Under the pieces are notes generated by a model. The model worked only from the letters and a program-made list of their open reading frames with translations, was not told the origin of the DNA and searched no databases. A stretch of DNA of 64,000 bases, taken from contig NW_004457735.1 of the NCBI RefSeq assembly GCF_000203815.1, positions 1,550,001 through 1,614,000 on the forward strand, in the 5' to 3' direction. A program made the position numbers and the translations under genes. The DNA is from Cavenderia fasciculata. Its lineage: Eukaryota; Evosea; Eumycetozoa; Acytosteliales; Cavenderiaceae. Shown here piece by piece: positions 47,426 to 60,443 of the stretch; the stretch's first letter is position 1, and every line of letters starts with the position of its first letter.

Positions 47426-49188
47426 TTTTTAAAAAGGATGAGAAGGAGGTTTTTTTTTGGAAAAACAAAAAAAGTGTATCGAGTTGGTTATTGTTGTTGG
47501 GTTTAATAAATTAATTATTTGGTTGAACTTGTCGAATAAAAAAAATAATGGCTGGTATTTAAATGTTTTGGATGGGTTTCCAATCATCGTATTTTCCCTT
47601 GACGACCATCCCTTCAAGGGTTGAAATCGGATTTGATCTTGTTTTAATTGAAGAAAGTAGAATCTGACTAAAAAAATTAAAATTGTTGGGATATTTAAGT
47701 AATAATTAACTGGTCAATGGTCCAATAGGTGGAAAGTGATTTACACTTTCTGATAGACAATCCAATAGTCCATAAATAAAAAGGAATAATAAAAGAGAGT
47801 GGTTCGGCAATCGTCAATCTACAGCTGTTTAAAATTGTCCGAACCAATGTATTGTCGAAAGTCGGCAACAACAAAGGTGTGTTTTATGTGCAAGAGATAA
47901 AAAAAACAAGTATTATTCAATGTGAATTCGAGTAGTCGATTCCAAGAGGAGTATATTTAACAATTATATCAGACCCTCTCTTGTTTTTCATCTACTAGTT
48001 AAAGAGAATAGAGAGAAAAGAGAAAGAGTGAGTTACTATTGACAATATTGGTCAGACTGACTAGAGATCTTGTTTTAGTTCAAATAGTTGAATTTTAAAA
48101 AAAGATTCAAAAAGAAGAAGAAGATTAAAATAAACGGTGTAGAGAGAGAGAGAAAGGTAGAAGATGAAGTGCTACTTGTCTGTATCTAGAATAAGAATAA
48201 TAATAATCCTATGTACGGTATTGAAAATGGATTGACAATAATATAATCCCAATTCCAATTCTTCGCCGGCAAGTACAAACTATAATAAACAATGAAGATG
48301 TGTATGACCACCCATCCGTAGAGTAGAATAAAATCTAAAGAAGAATAAGAAGAAGAGATGAAGCATCTACCATTCACATTGCCAAGTTTGACCTGTTCTT
48401 CACCTAGTTGTACAAAATATAATGTATTCAGTCTTCTTTTTATCTTAATCTTATTCCTCCTCTCTTCACTTTGATCTTATCCACTATAATAATAGTTATT
48501 ATAATGTCAATGTTTTTTTCTTTCACATTTGTAGTATTTCCTCTCTTCTCTGCTCTCCTCTCCCTGAGAAGAATCATGTAATATTACTATTTATCGTTGA
48601 GAGAGTAACTATTAATTAAAAAGAACATTGATGAAAATAAAGTACTGACAGTGAGCAAGAGAACATGAGGAGTTGGTTTTTTTTTTTATTTTTTTGAACT
48701 TTTTTTCATCATCCAATTGAGCTTCCCTCTCTCACTTTGTGTCATGTTTGTGTTTCTACTGTATGTTTAAATCTTATTCTTACTTATTCATTCTACATGT
48801 ATATATTTATCGAGGACTAGTCGATTCATCTGCTACCCATTATAACAACTACTGACATCACACTCACAACAACCGAGAGAGTAGCAGCATATCACACTGA
48901 CATCACATCACATCAACCAAACCATCACCACATTACACAGTTTGTAGTAAGCTAGCTTATAGTATTATTGCATTTTTTACTTTAATAGACAACTACGACG
49001 AATCATACATACATACATACATACATAGATAAGATAGATAGATAGATAGATATATACATACATCACACACACATGATCGAATCTTGTTTCTTCTATACAC
49101 CACCATATAAATAGAATAGCATAGCATAGCACAGAACATATTATATTATATTATATATTTGTATATATAAATATACCATTTAATCAAT
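47426..49188. other. Long divergent gap upstream of the PHD-SET gene
   Basis: About 1.76 kb. Contains ACAT/GATA tetranucleotide repeats at 49005-49065, CACA/ACATC-rich stretches at 48850-48930 and A/T runs. A minus-strand frame at 48186-48377 encodes a hydrophobic peptide after a good acceptor-like tract but has no convincing first exon. I call no gene here. Confidence 0.45.
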
Positions 49189-52100
49189 ATGAGTAACGAA
49201 GAGAGTAAGAGAGTCGGACGTAAGGGTATTGCGCGAAAGGCGCTGCCCAAGCAGATGCTCTTGACAGAGAAATCTCCTACCATCTCATCGACAGATGTGG
49301 CTGCTGACCCTTTTGGCGCCTACCTGTTTACCAGCGCACCTCCTCCTCCGACGCCGGGCGGCACAGCTACTGCGCCCAAGGCAGCAACTCCGAGCATCAC
49401 ATCCTCATCATCATCCTCGACAACTACTACTTCGTCTCCGCAACCATCGTCTTCATCGTCGGCAACAGTAGCCGTCCAGAATGACAGCAATCACACAGAG
49501 AGTAATAGTAGTAGTAGTAGCAATACTACTAGTACTAGTAATAGTAGGACAGCAACAGTATCAAACAATAATAATAATAATAATATCATTTCCACCACCA
49601 CCACAACAAAGTCATCAGCCATATCAAACACTCTTTCACCAAGAGGAGCACCTATCAATACGATCCCACAATCGCCCTCCTCGTCTTCTATTTCCTCTGC
49701 TTCATCGAGCTCGATGTTGTCGTCTCGCTCCTCTCCACTAGCGTCTCCACCCATGCTTTTGTCGTCGCCTAATGCCGCCGGCGGTGCAGGCAGTCATCAT
49801 CACACCTCTCATCCACCTCCTCACCACTCTCAGTTACCAAAACTATTGCTCGACTCTGAGATACTATCGAAACCGAGCAACAGCACCACCTCCACTAGTT
49901 TATCATCGACGACATCGACCATCCCAATCACCCCAAAAGAAGAACCAACGACCACTACAACGACAACTACTAGCAATAGCAGTACCACAACCACTACAAC
50001 CACAACCAAAACAGAAAAGAGTCATCATCATCATCATCACCATCGCAAAGGTGATGATCGTAAAGGTGGTAGTGATGACCACCACAACAACAATAGTAGT
50101 AGCAGCAGCAGCAGTAATAGTCATCGTTCAAAAGGTGGTGATGATCACCATCATCATAAAGAAGAACCCACACCAACACCAACTCCAGGCAAGGTAAGAA
50201 ACAACAGTAATAATTCAACTTTTCATACACTTGTACGATATCCTAACATTTCTTTTCTTTCTTTTATTATTACTATCTTTTTATTTATTTAGAGAAAAAC
50301 AGGAAAGAATTCAAGAAAACATGCAGCAAAAACAACTACAGTTGAAGTTGAGGAAGAAGAAGATACATCTACCATTAGATGTATATGTACGAATAACATT
50401 GATCAAGGTTTGATGATTCAATGTGAAAAGTGTGACGTTTGGCAACATGCTATCTGTTTTGGCATCCAAAAGGAAAACTCTGTGCCCAAACACTACTATT
50501 GCGAACTGTGTGTGCCACGTCTGATCAATTGTTCGTGCGGTAAAAAGGATTCAGTGGGTAAGATTGCCGAGTGTGTCATGTGCAAGACTTGGCAACACCA
50601 TACCTGCTTTAATTCCAAGTTGTCAGAGCCCCACATTTGCACGAGTTGTGAAAAACTAGATAAACTTGAAAATAATTTGGACTTGGAACTCGCCTCTAAC
50701 AGTAGCAACAAGGACTCTCCGAAAACCACTACCAGTTCACCCACTCTTTTGTCGCCCGTTGCCTCGGCTGTTGTTCATCAACAACACCATCATCACCAGG
50801 ACTCTAAAAAGCATGATAAAAAGGAAAAGAAACAAACAAAGGCTACTGCTGCTGCCGCTGCATCTGCCATAGCCACACCTACGCCTAAAAAAGAAGAAAA
50901 AGAAGAGCAAGACCAACCAATGGCAGAGGACGATGAAAAAGAAGAGGAATCTCCATCACTGACCAATGCATCCACTGCAACACCAACCACCAAGCCAAAG
51001 AAAAGAAAGTCGACTTCGTATGGTTCGAGAAGAAAGAAACCCGCCAAGAAAACAACAACAACAACCAAGGACAAGGAGGAGAAATCAACAACTGCCGTCG
51101 GAGACGAAGATGCCAATGAAAGCGATCACAGTGGCAACAATACACCAATGCTAGTCGATTCAGACACCAACTCACCCATTCCAAAGCTATTGGATATCGA
51201 AGCAATCAAAGAGACCTTTGTCTTTATCGAAGATGTCCGTCCAATCCAAGCAATCAAGGATACTCTTGGTCGTATAGAGTATCCCAAAGAATCTGTAGAA
51301 TTTTTAAATTCTTTTGAATTATTTTCTTATATTGAATCATTAGTTATTAGAGAAATGATTTCTGTAAGTAAAAGAAAAAAGAAAAAAGATAAATGATGGT
51401 TCGAAATGATTAATTTCTTTTTCTCTCTCTTTTTTTTTCTTTTTTTTTTAGGATGATTATTGTAAAAGAAAATTAAGAATAGAAAAAAAACAATATCAAC
51501 AACCACATCAAGAACAATGTATACATAAATTAAATATCGATGATAACTTGTTGTTTCAAAAGTATAGTTGGGTATACGTAGATACATTGGATGAATCACA
51601 AAGAAACAATATTAAAAAGGCAATGTCAAGCCTGTTGGATCTGTCAGAGGACACGATCACTGGCTACATGATAGAATACGCACACGAGATTATAAAACAA
51701 ACAAACCAAAACGAAAAGGACCAACAACAAGAACCATTATTTAATCATTACAATTGGAAACAAATCACTGACAACCAAATCATTGGCAACAACATTGCTA
51801 ATAGAATCGGAAAACTAAAGGAAAAGGAACAGCTACAGTATTGTAATGGTAATTTCTCCTTGTTGCAAAACAAATACAAAGATTTCAAGCAACAACATCA
51901 TCAAAAACAAGAATCACCAAATACCTCCTCCTCGACAACTACCTCTACCACCACAACTACAACCTCTACCACCACAACAACAACCTCTACCACTACTGCT
52001 GCCGTTGCTGGTTCACCATCATCTTTAATTTATTTAACACCATCACTCAAAACAATCCAATCCGACCGTGTTAGATCACCGACCAAAGAGATTGTTATAC

Positions 52101-54281
52101 CTAAACTTTTGACCGCCACCGAAGTAGATCGTGGCGTATTGTTGGAAGAGTTTGTCGGTTTGATATCATGTCCACAAACCGAAAAGGCAGACATTCGATC
52201 ATCCTGGTCTGACGGATCATCGTTTTTGTTTTCACCAGTCGATCCCTATGTCCTCTACCTTGGTGGAAATGGCCTGACAACCACCGAGTGGCAAACTGGA
52301 TGGAGAGGATGTGATTCTCTTGTCTGTATCGACACTCGTCAACAAGGTAGTAGCTCCCGGTTTGTCCATCGTTCATGTACACCAAATAGTAGGATCGTAT
52401 GTCTGTTTGGTGATTATAACAAGGTTGATGGAGATATCAACAATAGCAACAACAACAACAACAACAACAAGCAAGAAGTCAAATTACATGCAATGATCCA
52501 AACCAGAGTTTGTTTACCAAAAGACACCGAGGTTACCATTGCCTATGACTACCCGTATCGCGCACTAAAGACACCCGTACAGTGTCCATGTGGAACGTCA
52601 ACTTGCTCCGTACAGATTTGGTTCAATGAAAGAGCTTCACTAGCCATAAAGATGTTGGAGTATTTGGGCGTGCCAGTTGACTCTGCCACTGCCAAGCGAG
52701 AGCGCGAAAGAAAGGAACAAAAGGAAAGAGAATGGATGAATCAATCGTGCGGTTCAATCATGTCGGGAATCAACAAGCGACGCTCTCAACAGTCGCAACA
52801 ACTCATCAAAAAAACAAAAAATCGACGATGACATTGTCAGTAACAGCAGCACAACTTCCACCTCGCCTTCGAATAGTCCAAACAGTGAATCGAAATTGGC
52901 CGGTAAAAAAGCATGGTTACAAGGATTTAAGCAACAAACGACCCCTACCAAATCCGAAGCATCGCCTGTCGGTGGCAGTGGCGGTAAAATCTTTGATACA
53001 ACTCCCATTAAAATGGATATTATCAAGGAGGAAAAAGAAAGTACATCGACCACTACTACAACCACTACCACCACCACTTCATCGACTCCATCCAAACCAC
53101 TACAACATCAACATCATCATCATCAACAACATGAAGAAGAAGAAGGTTCGATTCCATCATTAGATTATCACCGTGAATCGCATCATCAACCTTCACGTCC
53201 TCCACTTAGAAGAAACAATATCGGTGGAGAACGTAATAGTTTAGAGAGAGGAGGAGGAGGAGAGTATAATAACCGTGGTGGTGATGGAAGAGACTATCGT
53301 GATAGAAGAAATAATAGCGATCCAAACATGGTCGATAGAGACTATGCACGCGAAAATGGTCAACCACCACCACCACTATCAAGATCCATGAGTGGTTACA
53401 CCCCTTCATCACCTGTTCAGTCACCACTATTGCGTGGAGGATTGGCCAATTCAATGGGAGGGGCAGGTACCTACACTGCAAGAGAAGCTCAAGACTCTTA
53501 TCGTTTGAATAGAGACAGTCGCGAAAGAGAACCAGAACGCGATCGCGATGGCCGAGGTGAATGGGACAACCGACGCGAACACCCACCTGTCGGAGGCAAG
53601 CCAGACTACCGCGACAACCGTGACTTTAGAGATAGAAGCTGGGGAGGTGCTCCATACCCCGATAGAGACGGCGGAGGTGGAGGTGGCTATGGAGACACTC
53701 CAAACCGAAGAGGGTATCCACACAGAGGCAATTTCAATCGCGACCGTAGTCCACCACACGGTGATTGGGAAGCACCCTCTGGCCAGAGCTCCACACCAAC
53801 CTCATCCAATGCACCACCACCACCAGTCCCCACCACACCCAATACTCCTTACCGAGGTGAAAAGCCATGGCAACGAGGAGGAGGTGGCGGCGGGTACAGA
53901 GGCGAACATCCCTACGAACGACCACCCTATCGTGGAGGATATGAAAATCGTGGTGGCGGTGGAGACCGAGGCTGGGAAAGACGCGGCGGCTACCAACAAC
54001 AACAACAACCACAACAACCACAACATCCAAGAAACGGATTTTCACCACCATTACACTCACAACCATTCAACAACGACGAAAAAGAAGGCAACAAATCACC
54101 ACCATACGAAACACCTACAAAATCCAATTTTTATAACCGAGGAGGAGGAGGAGGAGGAAGAGGAGGACATCATCCATCACATCCAGCTTCACCACCAAAT
54201 AACGATACTAATTTTAACCAAGATAACCAAGACGATTATAACAGAAGACAACAGAATAATAATTATATAAAAAGAAGATAA
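49189..54281 (+). CDS. PHD-finger and SET-domain protein (MLL5/Set3-like), frame broken before its C-terminal tail
   Basis: Exons 49189-50193, 50293-51363 and 51452 onward, all phase 0. After a 330-residue Ser/Thr/Asn/His-rich leader comes a PHD finger (CICTNNIDQGLMIQCEKCDVWQHAICFGI, YYCELC), then a second zinc module (CSCGKKDSVGKIAECVMCKTWQHHTCF). Further on is a SET domain of the Set3/MLL5/SETD5 type: RFVHRSCTPNSRI replaces the usual NHSCxPN, with EVTIAYDYPYR and a post-SET-like CPCGTSTCSV. The group acts in chromatin complexes and often lacks methyltransferase activity. The reading frame stops at 52831 (1151 residues). A coding-like frame one base off continues to 54281, and dropping one A from the run at 52808-52814 joins them into about 1634 residues. 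See the next entry. Confidence 0.85.
52815..54281 (+). other. Out-of-frame Arg/Gly/Pro-rich continuation of the PHD-SET gene
   Basis: This 488-codon frame has no start of its own near the left end; it is already coding-like before its first ATG at 52896 (KQKIDDDIVSNSSTTSTSP). It encodes KKAWLQGFKQQ, a Thr run, then a long RGG/DRD/PPP tail (RGGDGRDYRDRRNNSD, repeated RGGGGG and HPYERPPYRGGYENRGG). Such tails bind RNA or drive condensation in many proteins. It most likely belongs to the PHD-SET protein. It could instead be a separate gene starting at 52896, but there is no room for a promoter. Confidence 0.65.
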
Positions 54282-54372
54282 ACCCCCAAAAAACACACAA
54301 TTATAATAAACTTGTAAAATTTTTATTATTTATAAACCAAATATTAGAAAAGAATCCACCATTTTATTTATT

Positions 54373-56082
54373 TCAATTATTTGCTGTTTGATGTTTTTGG
54401 ATAATAGTTGTAATTAAACTTGTTTTCTTTGGTATTTGATTCAATAGTTGGATGTATTCAATGTTGTGAGGAGAGGATGATGTAAATGATACAAGTGATA
54501 ATTGACCAATCTTATCAATGGCGTCGTCATCATTGATATTTAATTGTACAAAATGGTTGATTAATTGTTTAAATTCGTTTACTGTAATAGAGGCTGATTT
54601 CTTTTGAATGGTTTCCAATATATTTGAATGTAATCTTGCTACCAATAAATGTTTTGATGATTTATCGCTAAGATTACTTTTATCGTTGTTTAGATGTATG
54701 GTTTCTAAAATTGATAATTTAGCCAATTGACTTGTACTATCTCTAATGAGGGCAATGCCACTGGATGGTATCCAATATTCTATCAAAATGACCAATAATT
54801 TGTTTACAACCAATGAAGAATCGATACCGTCCACTTGAATCATCTCGTCTGCTGGAATTGGATGAATTAAATAATAAACCATGATATCCAATAGTAAGAG
54901 TGACAATGGATAACAATGTCTTGGTAACTCTTCAAATACAATTGAATCATTTAAATATAAATGATCGACCAATATGAAATTAGATAACCAATATTTTAAT
55001 TTTCTAGCATTTGGAGACCATTGTAACTTTTCTTTTTTTAAATCAACCATTTTATCCAATTCTTGAACCGATGTTGTTAAAGGGTTGAAATCATTTAAAA
55101 ATAATATTTGATATAATGATGATATTTCTACCTTTTCATCCGTACGTTGATCTTCCGAAATCAATATATTTGGTTTATCTTGCTTCTATAAATTAATAAA
55201 TTTGATTAATAAAACCATTGATAAGAAGAAAATGGTAGGGGATTGAATTTACTTTAAAAGAATTTATCCAATTTGAAGTGATAAATAATATATTGTCAAG
55301 TTGTAAACTTAGTGAAAGTGATAATAATGATCCTAAAAATCCAATTCCATTCTATAAAGATAAGTTTGAATAAGTAAGTTATTTGAATTTAGATATCCAA
55401 ACATTTGTAGCATACATTAATAATAAAAGGATTATCTTCAAACATTAAAAATGAGAAAAAGAATTGGAACAATCTTGATGAATAAGGTGTCTCTGGTACA
55501 TTTAATAAAGATGATAATGATGTTATAATTGATAATCTTTCAGGTGATTCTTGATCTCTACTAATTAAACTATAAACCAATTTAATAAATTCTAAAAAGT
55601 TGTAAGAGGGAGAGTAAGTTTTCTCTTTAAACTTGTAATGTATTTATGTTGTCCTTATTCTTCTTCTTCTTCTTCTTACTCCATATTTTACTATCTTTTG
55701 ATAGTATATTAAATATATCATTTGTATTTGTAGAGTTTGAATCCAAGACAACTCCAAAAATGATCATCAAAAGATCGATTGATTCCTCAACCGATGAATG
55801 TTTCTCGAGTAATGAAACGATTTGATCGAATATATCGTCGTTGAGTATATCTTGACTTTCTCCATTACCATCATTACTACCAATAGTTAATCCTGATTTC
55901 GATATCTTTTCAATGATATGTGCTTTGAGATCATCTTTCTTTTTAGAGCCATTAGTATTATTATTATTATTATTGTTATCATCTCCATCAAGATATGACT
56001 CTAGTAATCTAACCAATGCTGAACCACTAACATTTGAAGAATGTTCTACTTCTTCATGTTCTCCTTCTTCTAAATCGCTCAT
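54373..56082 (-). CDS. Helical protein of unknown function
   Basis: Four exons, 55680-56082, 55416-55591, 55253-55351 and 54373-55185, all joins in phase, give about 496 residues. The start at 56082 is the first ATG (MSDLEEGEHEEVEH). After an acidic leader with an Asn run, the sequence is mostly amphipathic helices (FDQIVSLLEKHSSVEESIDLLMIIFGVV, FIKLVYSLISRDQESPERLSIITSLSSLLN, LSLLLLDIMVYYLIHPIPADEMI), compatible with an ARM/HEAT-type solenoid. I recognise no family. The donor of intron 1 (A|GTAAGA at 55679) was chosen because it alone keeps frame with exon 2. It is tail-to-tail with the PHD-SET gene, only 91 bases apart. Confidence 0.75.
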
Positions 56083-56399
56083 CTTCTTATTTGCATGTAC
56101 AACAAATATTAATCTATACAAGACAATCAAAACTTTGGTGTGTTTAATTTAGTTCAAAAGATGAAGTTCATTCAACATTTTTGTAACATAAATACTATGT
56201 GTGTTGTGGGTGATGTGAAAAATTAACTATTGTTCCAAACATTGTAGAAAAAATATACTACTCAACATCAATGATAGAATATTATTATTTCTACTATTAC
56301 TATTTCCATCTATTATCTGTTCATAAATATTTCATTCTATTGATTTATTAATTCAAGTATTATTATTTTAAAACTATATTAGAGAGATTAGAAAAAAAA
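56083..56399. promoter_or_regulatory. Divergent promoter region
   Basis: A 317-base AT-rich gap between the unknown helical protein and the TPR gene, serving both. No coding sequence, and no motif I can name. Confidence 0.4.
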
Positions 56400-58500
56400 A
56401 TGATGATGGAACCAGTGGCAGTACTACCAAATCCAGGAATTGGAATTCCAGCAATCGATAAATTAGAAACAGGTGAATTGGATTTAAATATGCCACAAGA
56501 AGAACAACAAGATAAAAAGAATGAATCTTCCTCATCATCACCAACAAGTACAGATATTTCAAACGATGAACCATCCTCATCATCATCATCAAATGTTTCA
56601 TCCACCTCTAAAAAATCAACCAACAAAAAAGAGCGTAAAACAAAAAAGGAGAATGTTGTAAAAGAAAAAAAAGAAAAAGTAAAACCAGAAAAAGTTGTAA
56701 AAGAAAAGAAAGTAAAACCAGAAAAGGTTGTTAAAGAAAAGAAAGAAAAGGTTGTAAAAGAAAAGAGTAAAGGAAAGGAAAAGGAAAAAGCAAAGGGTAA
56801 AGGAAAGGAAAAGGATGTTCCAGTTGAAGAGAAAGAGGAAATACCACATGAAGAAGATGGTGAACCAAATGTAGAAGAGGAACAAGAAGATACAAGAGGC
56901 AATCCAAAAGAAAAGAATAAAAAGAAAAAACAATCAAAAGAACCAGAAGAAAAACCAATGACTCCAGAAGAACAATCAAAAGACCTATGTGACCAGGCAA
57001 ATATTCTTCTCTGGAAAAAAAACTATGCCCAAGCTTTGGAATTTTTTACACAAGCTCAACATTTAAATCCATCAAGTTATGAAATTCCATTATCAAAAGC
57101 TGGTATGTTTGTTAGCTACTTGTAAATATTATATTGTTTGTATTTATACTTATATTTTTTGTTTTATTTTGTTTTTTTTATAGCTGCATTAAATAGTTCT
57201 GGTAGATATGAAGATGCAATCGCTGAATGTCAAAAATCATTAGATTTGGCACAGGAAATGAAAGGAATGGTGAACCAAAAGGGATATCTTCCAGACAACC
57301 AAGATGAAGTAAAAGAGGAGATCATACTTCGTATTGAACAAATGATGTCACGTTCATGTGCTAGAATGGCAACATCTTTTATGGGAAATGGTGATTACAA
57401 ACAAGCTCGTCAATACATTGTCCAGGCAATTGAAACATTCAACAGTGCAGAGTTTGAAGAGATGCTAAAGATGGTCAATGAACTCATCGGACTCTCTTCA
57501 ACCGAAGTAACAGCACTCTACAAAAGTGCCAAGGATATGTATCGTGCCCAAGACTACCAAGAAGCCATTAGACTGTACACTGAAGTATTGCAAATCGATC
57601 CAAACAACAACATTATCCTCGCCAATCGTGCCATGTGTTACAACAAGTTGAAACAGTATCCAATGGCCATCAAAGACTGTGACCTATCCATTAAAATCCA
57701 AAACAAGGACAAGGAACACCACTACCTACCATACTATGCCAAAGCCAATGCTCTATACGCCTCGAAACAATATGCAGAAGCTCTTGCTCTCTACCAAGAA
57801 GCTACCAAATATTGTCAACAAGAAGGACTAATGGCTAAAAAGATTGAAAAATGTTTATCTTTACTTGTATGTTTTTAAAATTAAAATGTATTAAACTAAC
57901 TCTAATATTAACACTATCTATCCATCCAATCAATTTAAATAGGATACATCCACACAACAAAAACAACAACCAAAGAAACAAGTTGCCAACAAGAAGGTAC
58001 CACCACCAACAAAAAAGGTAGCTCCAAAAAAGAATAGATCATCTATTCGTCCAAGTGCAACACCATCATCTACACTTCAAGAAAGAGGACAATCACCAAA
58101 ACCAGAGATTGGAGAAGAAAGTCCAAATTTGAAAGTATCAAATACTTTGAGTAACACTCTTAGTATGAATGATGATATCGATTTTGATGTTGATGACTCT
58201 TCTTATCTACCATCCACAAGTACAACTACCACTACTACCAACACCAATTTCAATGGTATGCAAGATGAAGAGGAAGTAGATAAAGATGATGAAGTTGAAG
58301 AGGAAGAAGAACTTGAACTCAATGTACAAGGAGAGGAATATGAAGAACTAAGAATCAGTCATAACAATATCGTCCAAGATGATCAAGATGAAGAAGAGTT
58401 GGAATCGGAACCAGAAGAGGAAGAAGAATATATCGTTGATAAGTTGGAGGAAGATACCGTTGATGATCGTATTGAAGAACTTCCAGTACCTTCAATGTAA
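56400..58500 (+). CDS. TPR-repeat protein with charged tails
   Basis: Three exons, 56400-57102, 57184-57866 and 57943-58500, in phase (G|CT, then phase 0), give 647 residues. The N-terminal 190 residues are Lys/Glu-rich with imperfect repeats of VVKEKK and KPEK, probably disordered or a long charged helix. Two blocks of tetratricopeptide repeats follow: AKDLCDQANILLWKKNYAQALEFFTQAQHLNP-type and then LYKSAKDMYRAQDYQEAIRLYTEVLQIDPNNNIILANRAMCYNKLKQYPMAIKDCDLSI with YYAKANALYASKQYAEALALYQEA. The latter three-repeat block looks like the Hsp70/Hsp90-binding TPR clamps of STI1 and DNAJC7. A basic Pro-rich linker and a strongly acidic C-terminus (EEVDKDDEVEEEEELEL) complete it. No J-domain or STI1 motif is seen, so a co-chaperone role is an inference. 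Confidence 0.85.
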
Positions 58501-58789
58501 TCTAATTCCTCAATATTGCCTACTATTATCACCACATTATCATTATAGTTGTACTCTAAACAAATATATTTATAAATAAAATATATCTATCCATATCATA
58601 TATATTTCTATGCTGTTCGTTTTGACCGTGCAAAAATTTCAATGGGTCATTTCATGATTTTCACTTTTTTTTATGTTTATTTTTTTTTGCACCCGACGAA
58701 CCGAATGAGGTGATGACCTATATCTCAACAACCAATACAACTTTTTTTGTGTCGTTTTTAACAGGATCATATAAATAATCTAGTCAATC

Positions 58790-59317
58790 ATGGGTCGTAT
58801 GCATAGCAATGGAAAGGGTATCAGTGCCTCTGCCTTACCTTACAGCCGTAAGCCACAATCATGGGTTAAGACTTCTCCATCTGAAGTCTGCGAACACGTT
58901 TGCAGATTAGCCAAGAGAGGTAAGAAAGAAAGAAAGAAAGAGTTAATACATCACAACTCGAGATAGTTACATATACTTTGTTTATTTATAGGTTACACTC
59001 CATCCCAAATCGGTGTCATGTTGCGTGATGCCCACGGTATTGCTCAAGTCAAGAACATCACCGGTTCCAAGATTCTCCGTATCCTCAAGGTCAACGGTCT
59101 TGCCCCAAAGATCCCAGAAGATCTCTTCCACATGATCAAGAAGGCTGTCACCATCAACAAGCATTTGCTCCGTGCCAAGAAGGACAAGGATGGTAAGTTC
59201 CATCTCCGTCTCGTTGAATCCCGTATTCATCGTTTGACTCGTCCATACAAGAAGAGAGGAGTCCTCCCACCAAACTGGAAGTACGAATCTGCCACCGCCT
59301 CTACCCTCATTGCCTAA
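58790..59317 (+). CDS. rps13: 40S ribosomal protein S13 (uS15)
   Basis: Two exons, 58790-58919 and 58992-59317, joined G|GT, give 151 residues, the standard length. The protein is part of the small ribosomal subunit. It begins [25 protein letters not shown] and continues with [46 protein letters not shown]-type, and [28 protein letters not shown], matching eukaryotic S13 throughout. Codon use is strongly biased toward C-ending codons, fitting high expression. The intron contains a GAAA repeat. Confidence 0.98.
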
Positions 59318-60443
59318 AGCGTTTGGTAATCATCGAAGCCGTGCATCAGTGTCGCCTAGTAGTCGTCTGTCTACTACCAAAAATAAAAATAGAAGGTTAC
59401 GGGGTGATATTAAAACAAAAAAAACACAATAACAGCATCTATCCTATGGACGCTCGTTTAAAGGTTTTATTTTTTTAATTCACTTGTTAAAACTGTACCT
59501 TGCTATTGGATCGGTCAGTAGACAAATCTAAACATCCATCATTGGTTATGTTTGGTTGGTTTGTTTGTCTACGACCCACGACCGATCCAAGAGATTTATA
59601 ATTGATGAATCAATTGTAATTGGCCACATGTAATGTTTCTAAAATACCCACCGATGAAAAGGTGTTACTATCCACGTAGTTGCTTTGCACCGTGTGAGTA
59701 AATTGGTTTATTAAACATTCTTGTCGGTAAACAAACAATTACATTGATATCATATTTTAAATCTCAACTCTATCTATGGGTACACCCATTTGGGTATCCC
59801 TTTTTGAAAGGTACATTTATATATCCTCACTCCATTTCCATCCATACATACATTTATTTATATTTTAATGGTTTACATATCATATATCTTATATTTAAAT
59901 GTGGCGGTTGATTATTTAGTGTTGGAGTATCTTTTCAAATAGAGTTTAAATAGCAAGGAATAGGATTTTAACAAGTGTAAGTATTGTTGATATTGTTTTT
60001 GTATTTGTATTTGTTTTGGGTTGTTTCTTTTTTCTTTTAGCTTTCTTGGATGAGTAATTTACCTTTTAAATAAATCATTACTATTATTACAATAATATTT
60101 TATCTTCTTATCTTATTATTTTCTTCATTTTATGTGTTTATATAATGATATCCATTATGGATAGGAACATATTTATACAGTTTAAAAAAAGGGTAATTTT
60201 ATTATTCATACTTTTCTTACAATGTGTCGATGAAAGAAAAGAGGGTAGTTGGGGAAATATTTGATTGATACATTAAAATATGGATGGATGGGAGTTAGGG
60301 TTTATGTCTTATTGGTTATTTGTGTTGTTTAAAGGGGTTGGTGATGTATTCTCTCTTTTAAAAGAGGTACATCGTTGTTATAAAATATGTCAATGTGTTG
60401 ATGATGTTGTATATCTATTTATCTATATCTATCTAGAGGTTAT
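59318..60443. other. Convergent gap with a long imperfect hairpin
   Basis: About 1.1 kb between two converging genes. A notable inverted repeat spans 59506-59590: TTGGATCGGTC pairs with GACCGATCCAA, and inside it GTAGACAAA pairs with TTTGTCTAC. The segment around it (59490-59700) is less AT-rich than the rest. The remaining sequence is AT-rich, and the short frame at 60280-60465 does not look coding. Confidence 0.5.
59506..59590. repeat. Imperfect inverted repeat (11 bp plus 9 bp arms)
   Basis: Outer arms TTGGATCGGTC (59506-59516) and GACCGATCCAA (59580-59590) are perfect complements. Inner arms GTAGACAAA (59518-59526) and TTTGTCTAC (59564-59572) are also perfect, offset by an unpaired A on the left and ACGACCCAC-side bases on the right. 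The loop is about 37 bases. This could be an RNA hairpin (small RNA or H/ACA-type) or a remnant of a small inverted-repeat element. Confidence 0.8.

Noticed and set aside
48186-48377. Hydrophobic minus-strand frame (FILLYGWVVIHIFIVYY...) after a pyrimidine-rich acceptor-like tract
   Set aside because: No ATG-bearing first exon could be joined in phase with a normal-sized intron; upstream frames lack a start. It could be revisited with RNA-seq.
50885-51205. Minus-strand frames opposite the PHD-SET gene
   Set aside because: Antisense of Lys/Glu/Thr-rich coding sequence, which leaves reverse frames open by chance.
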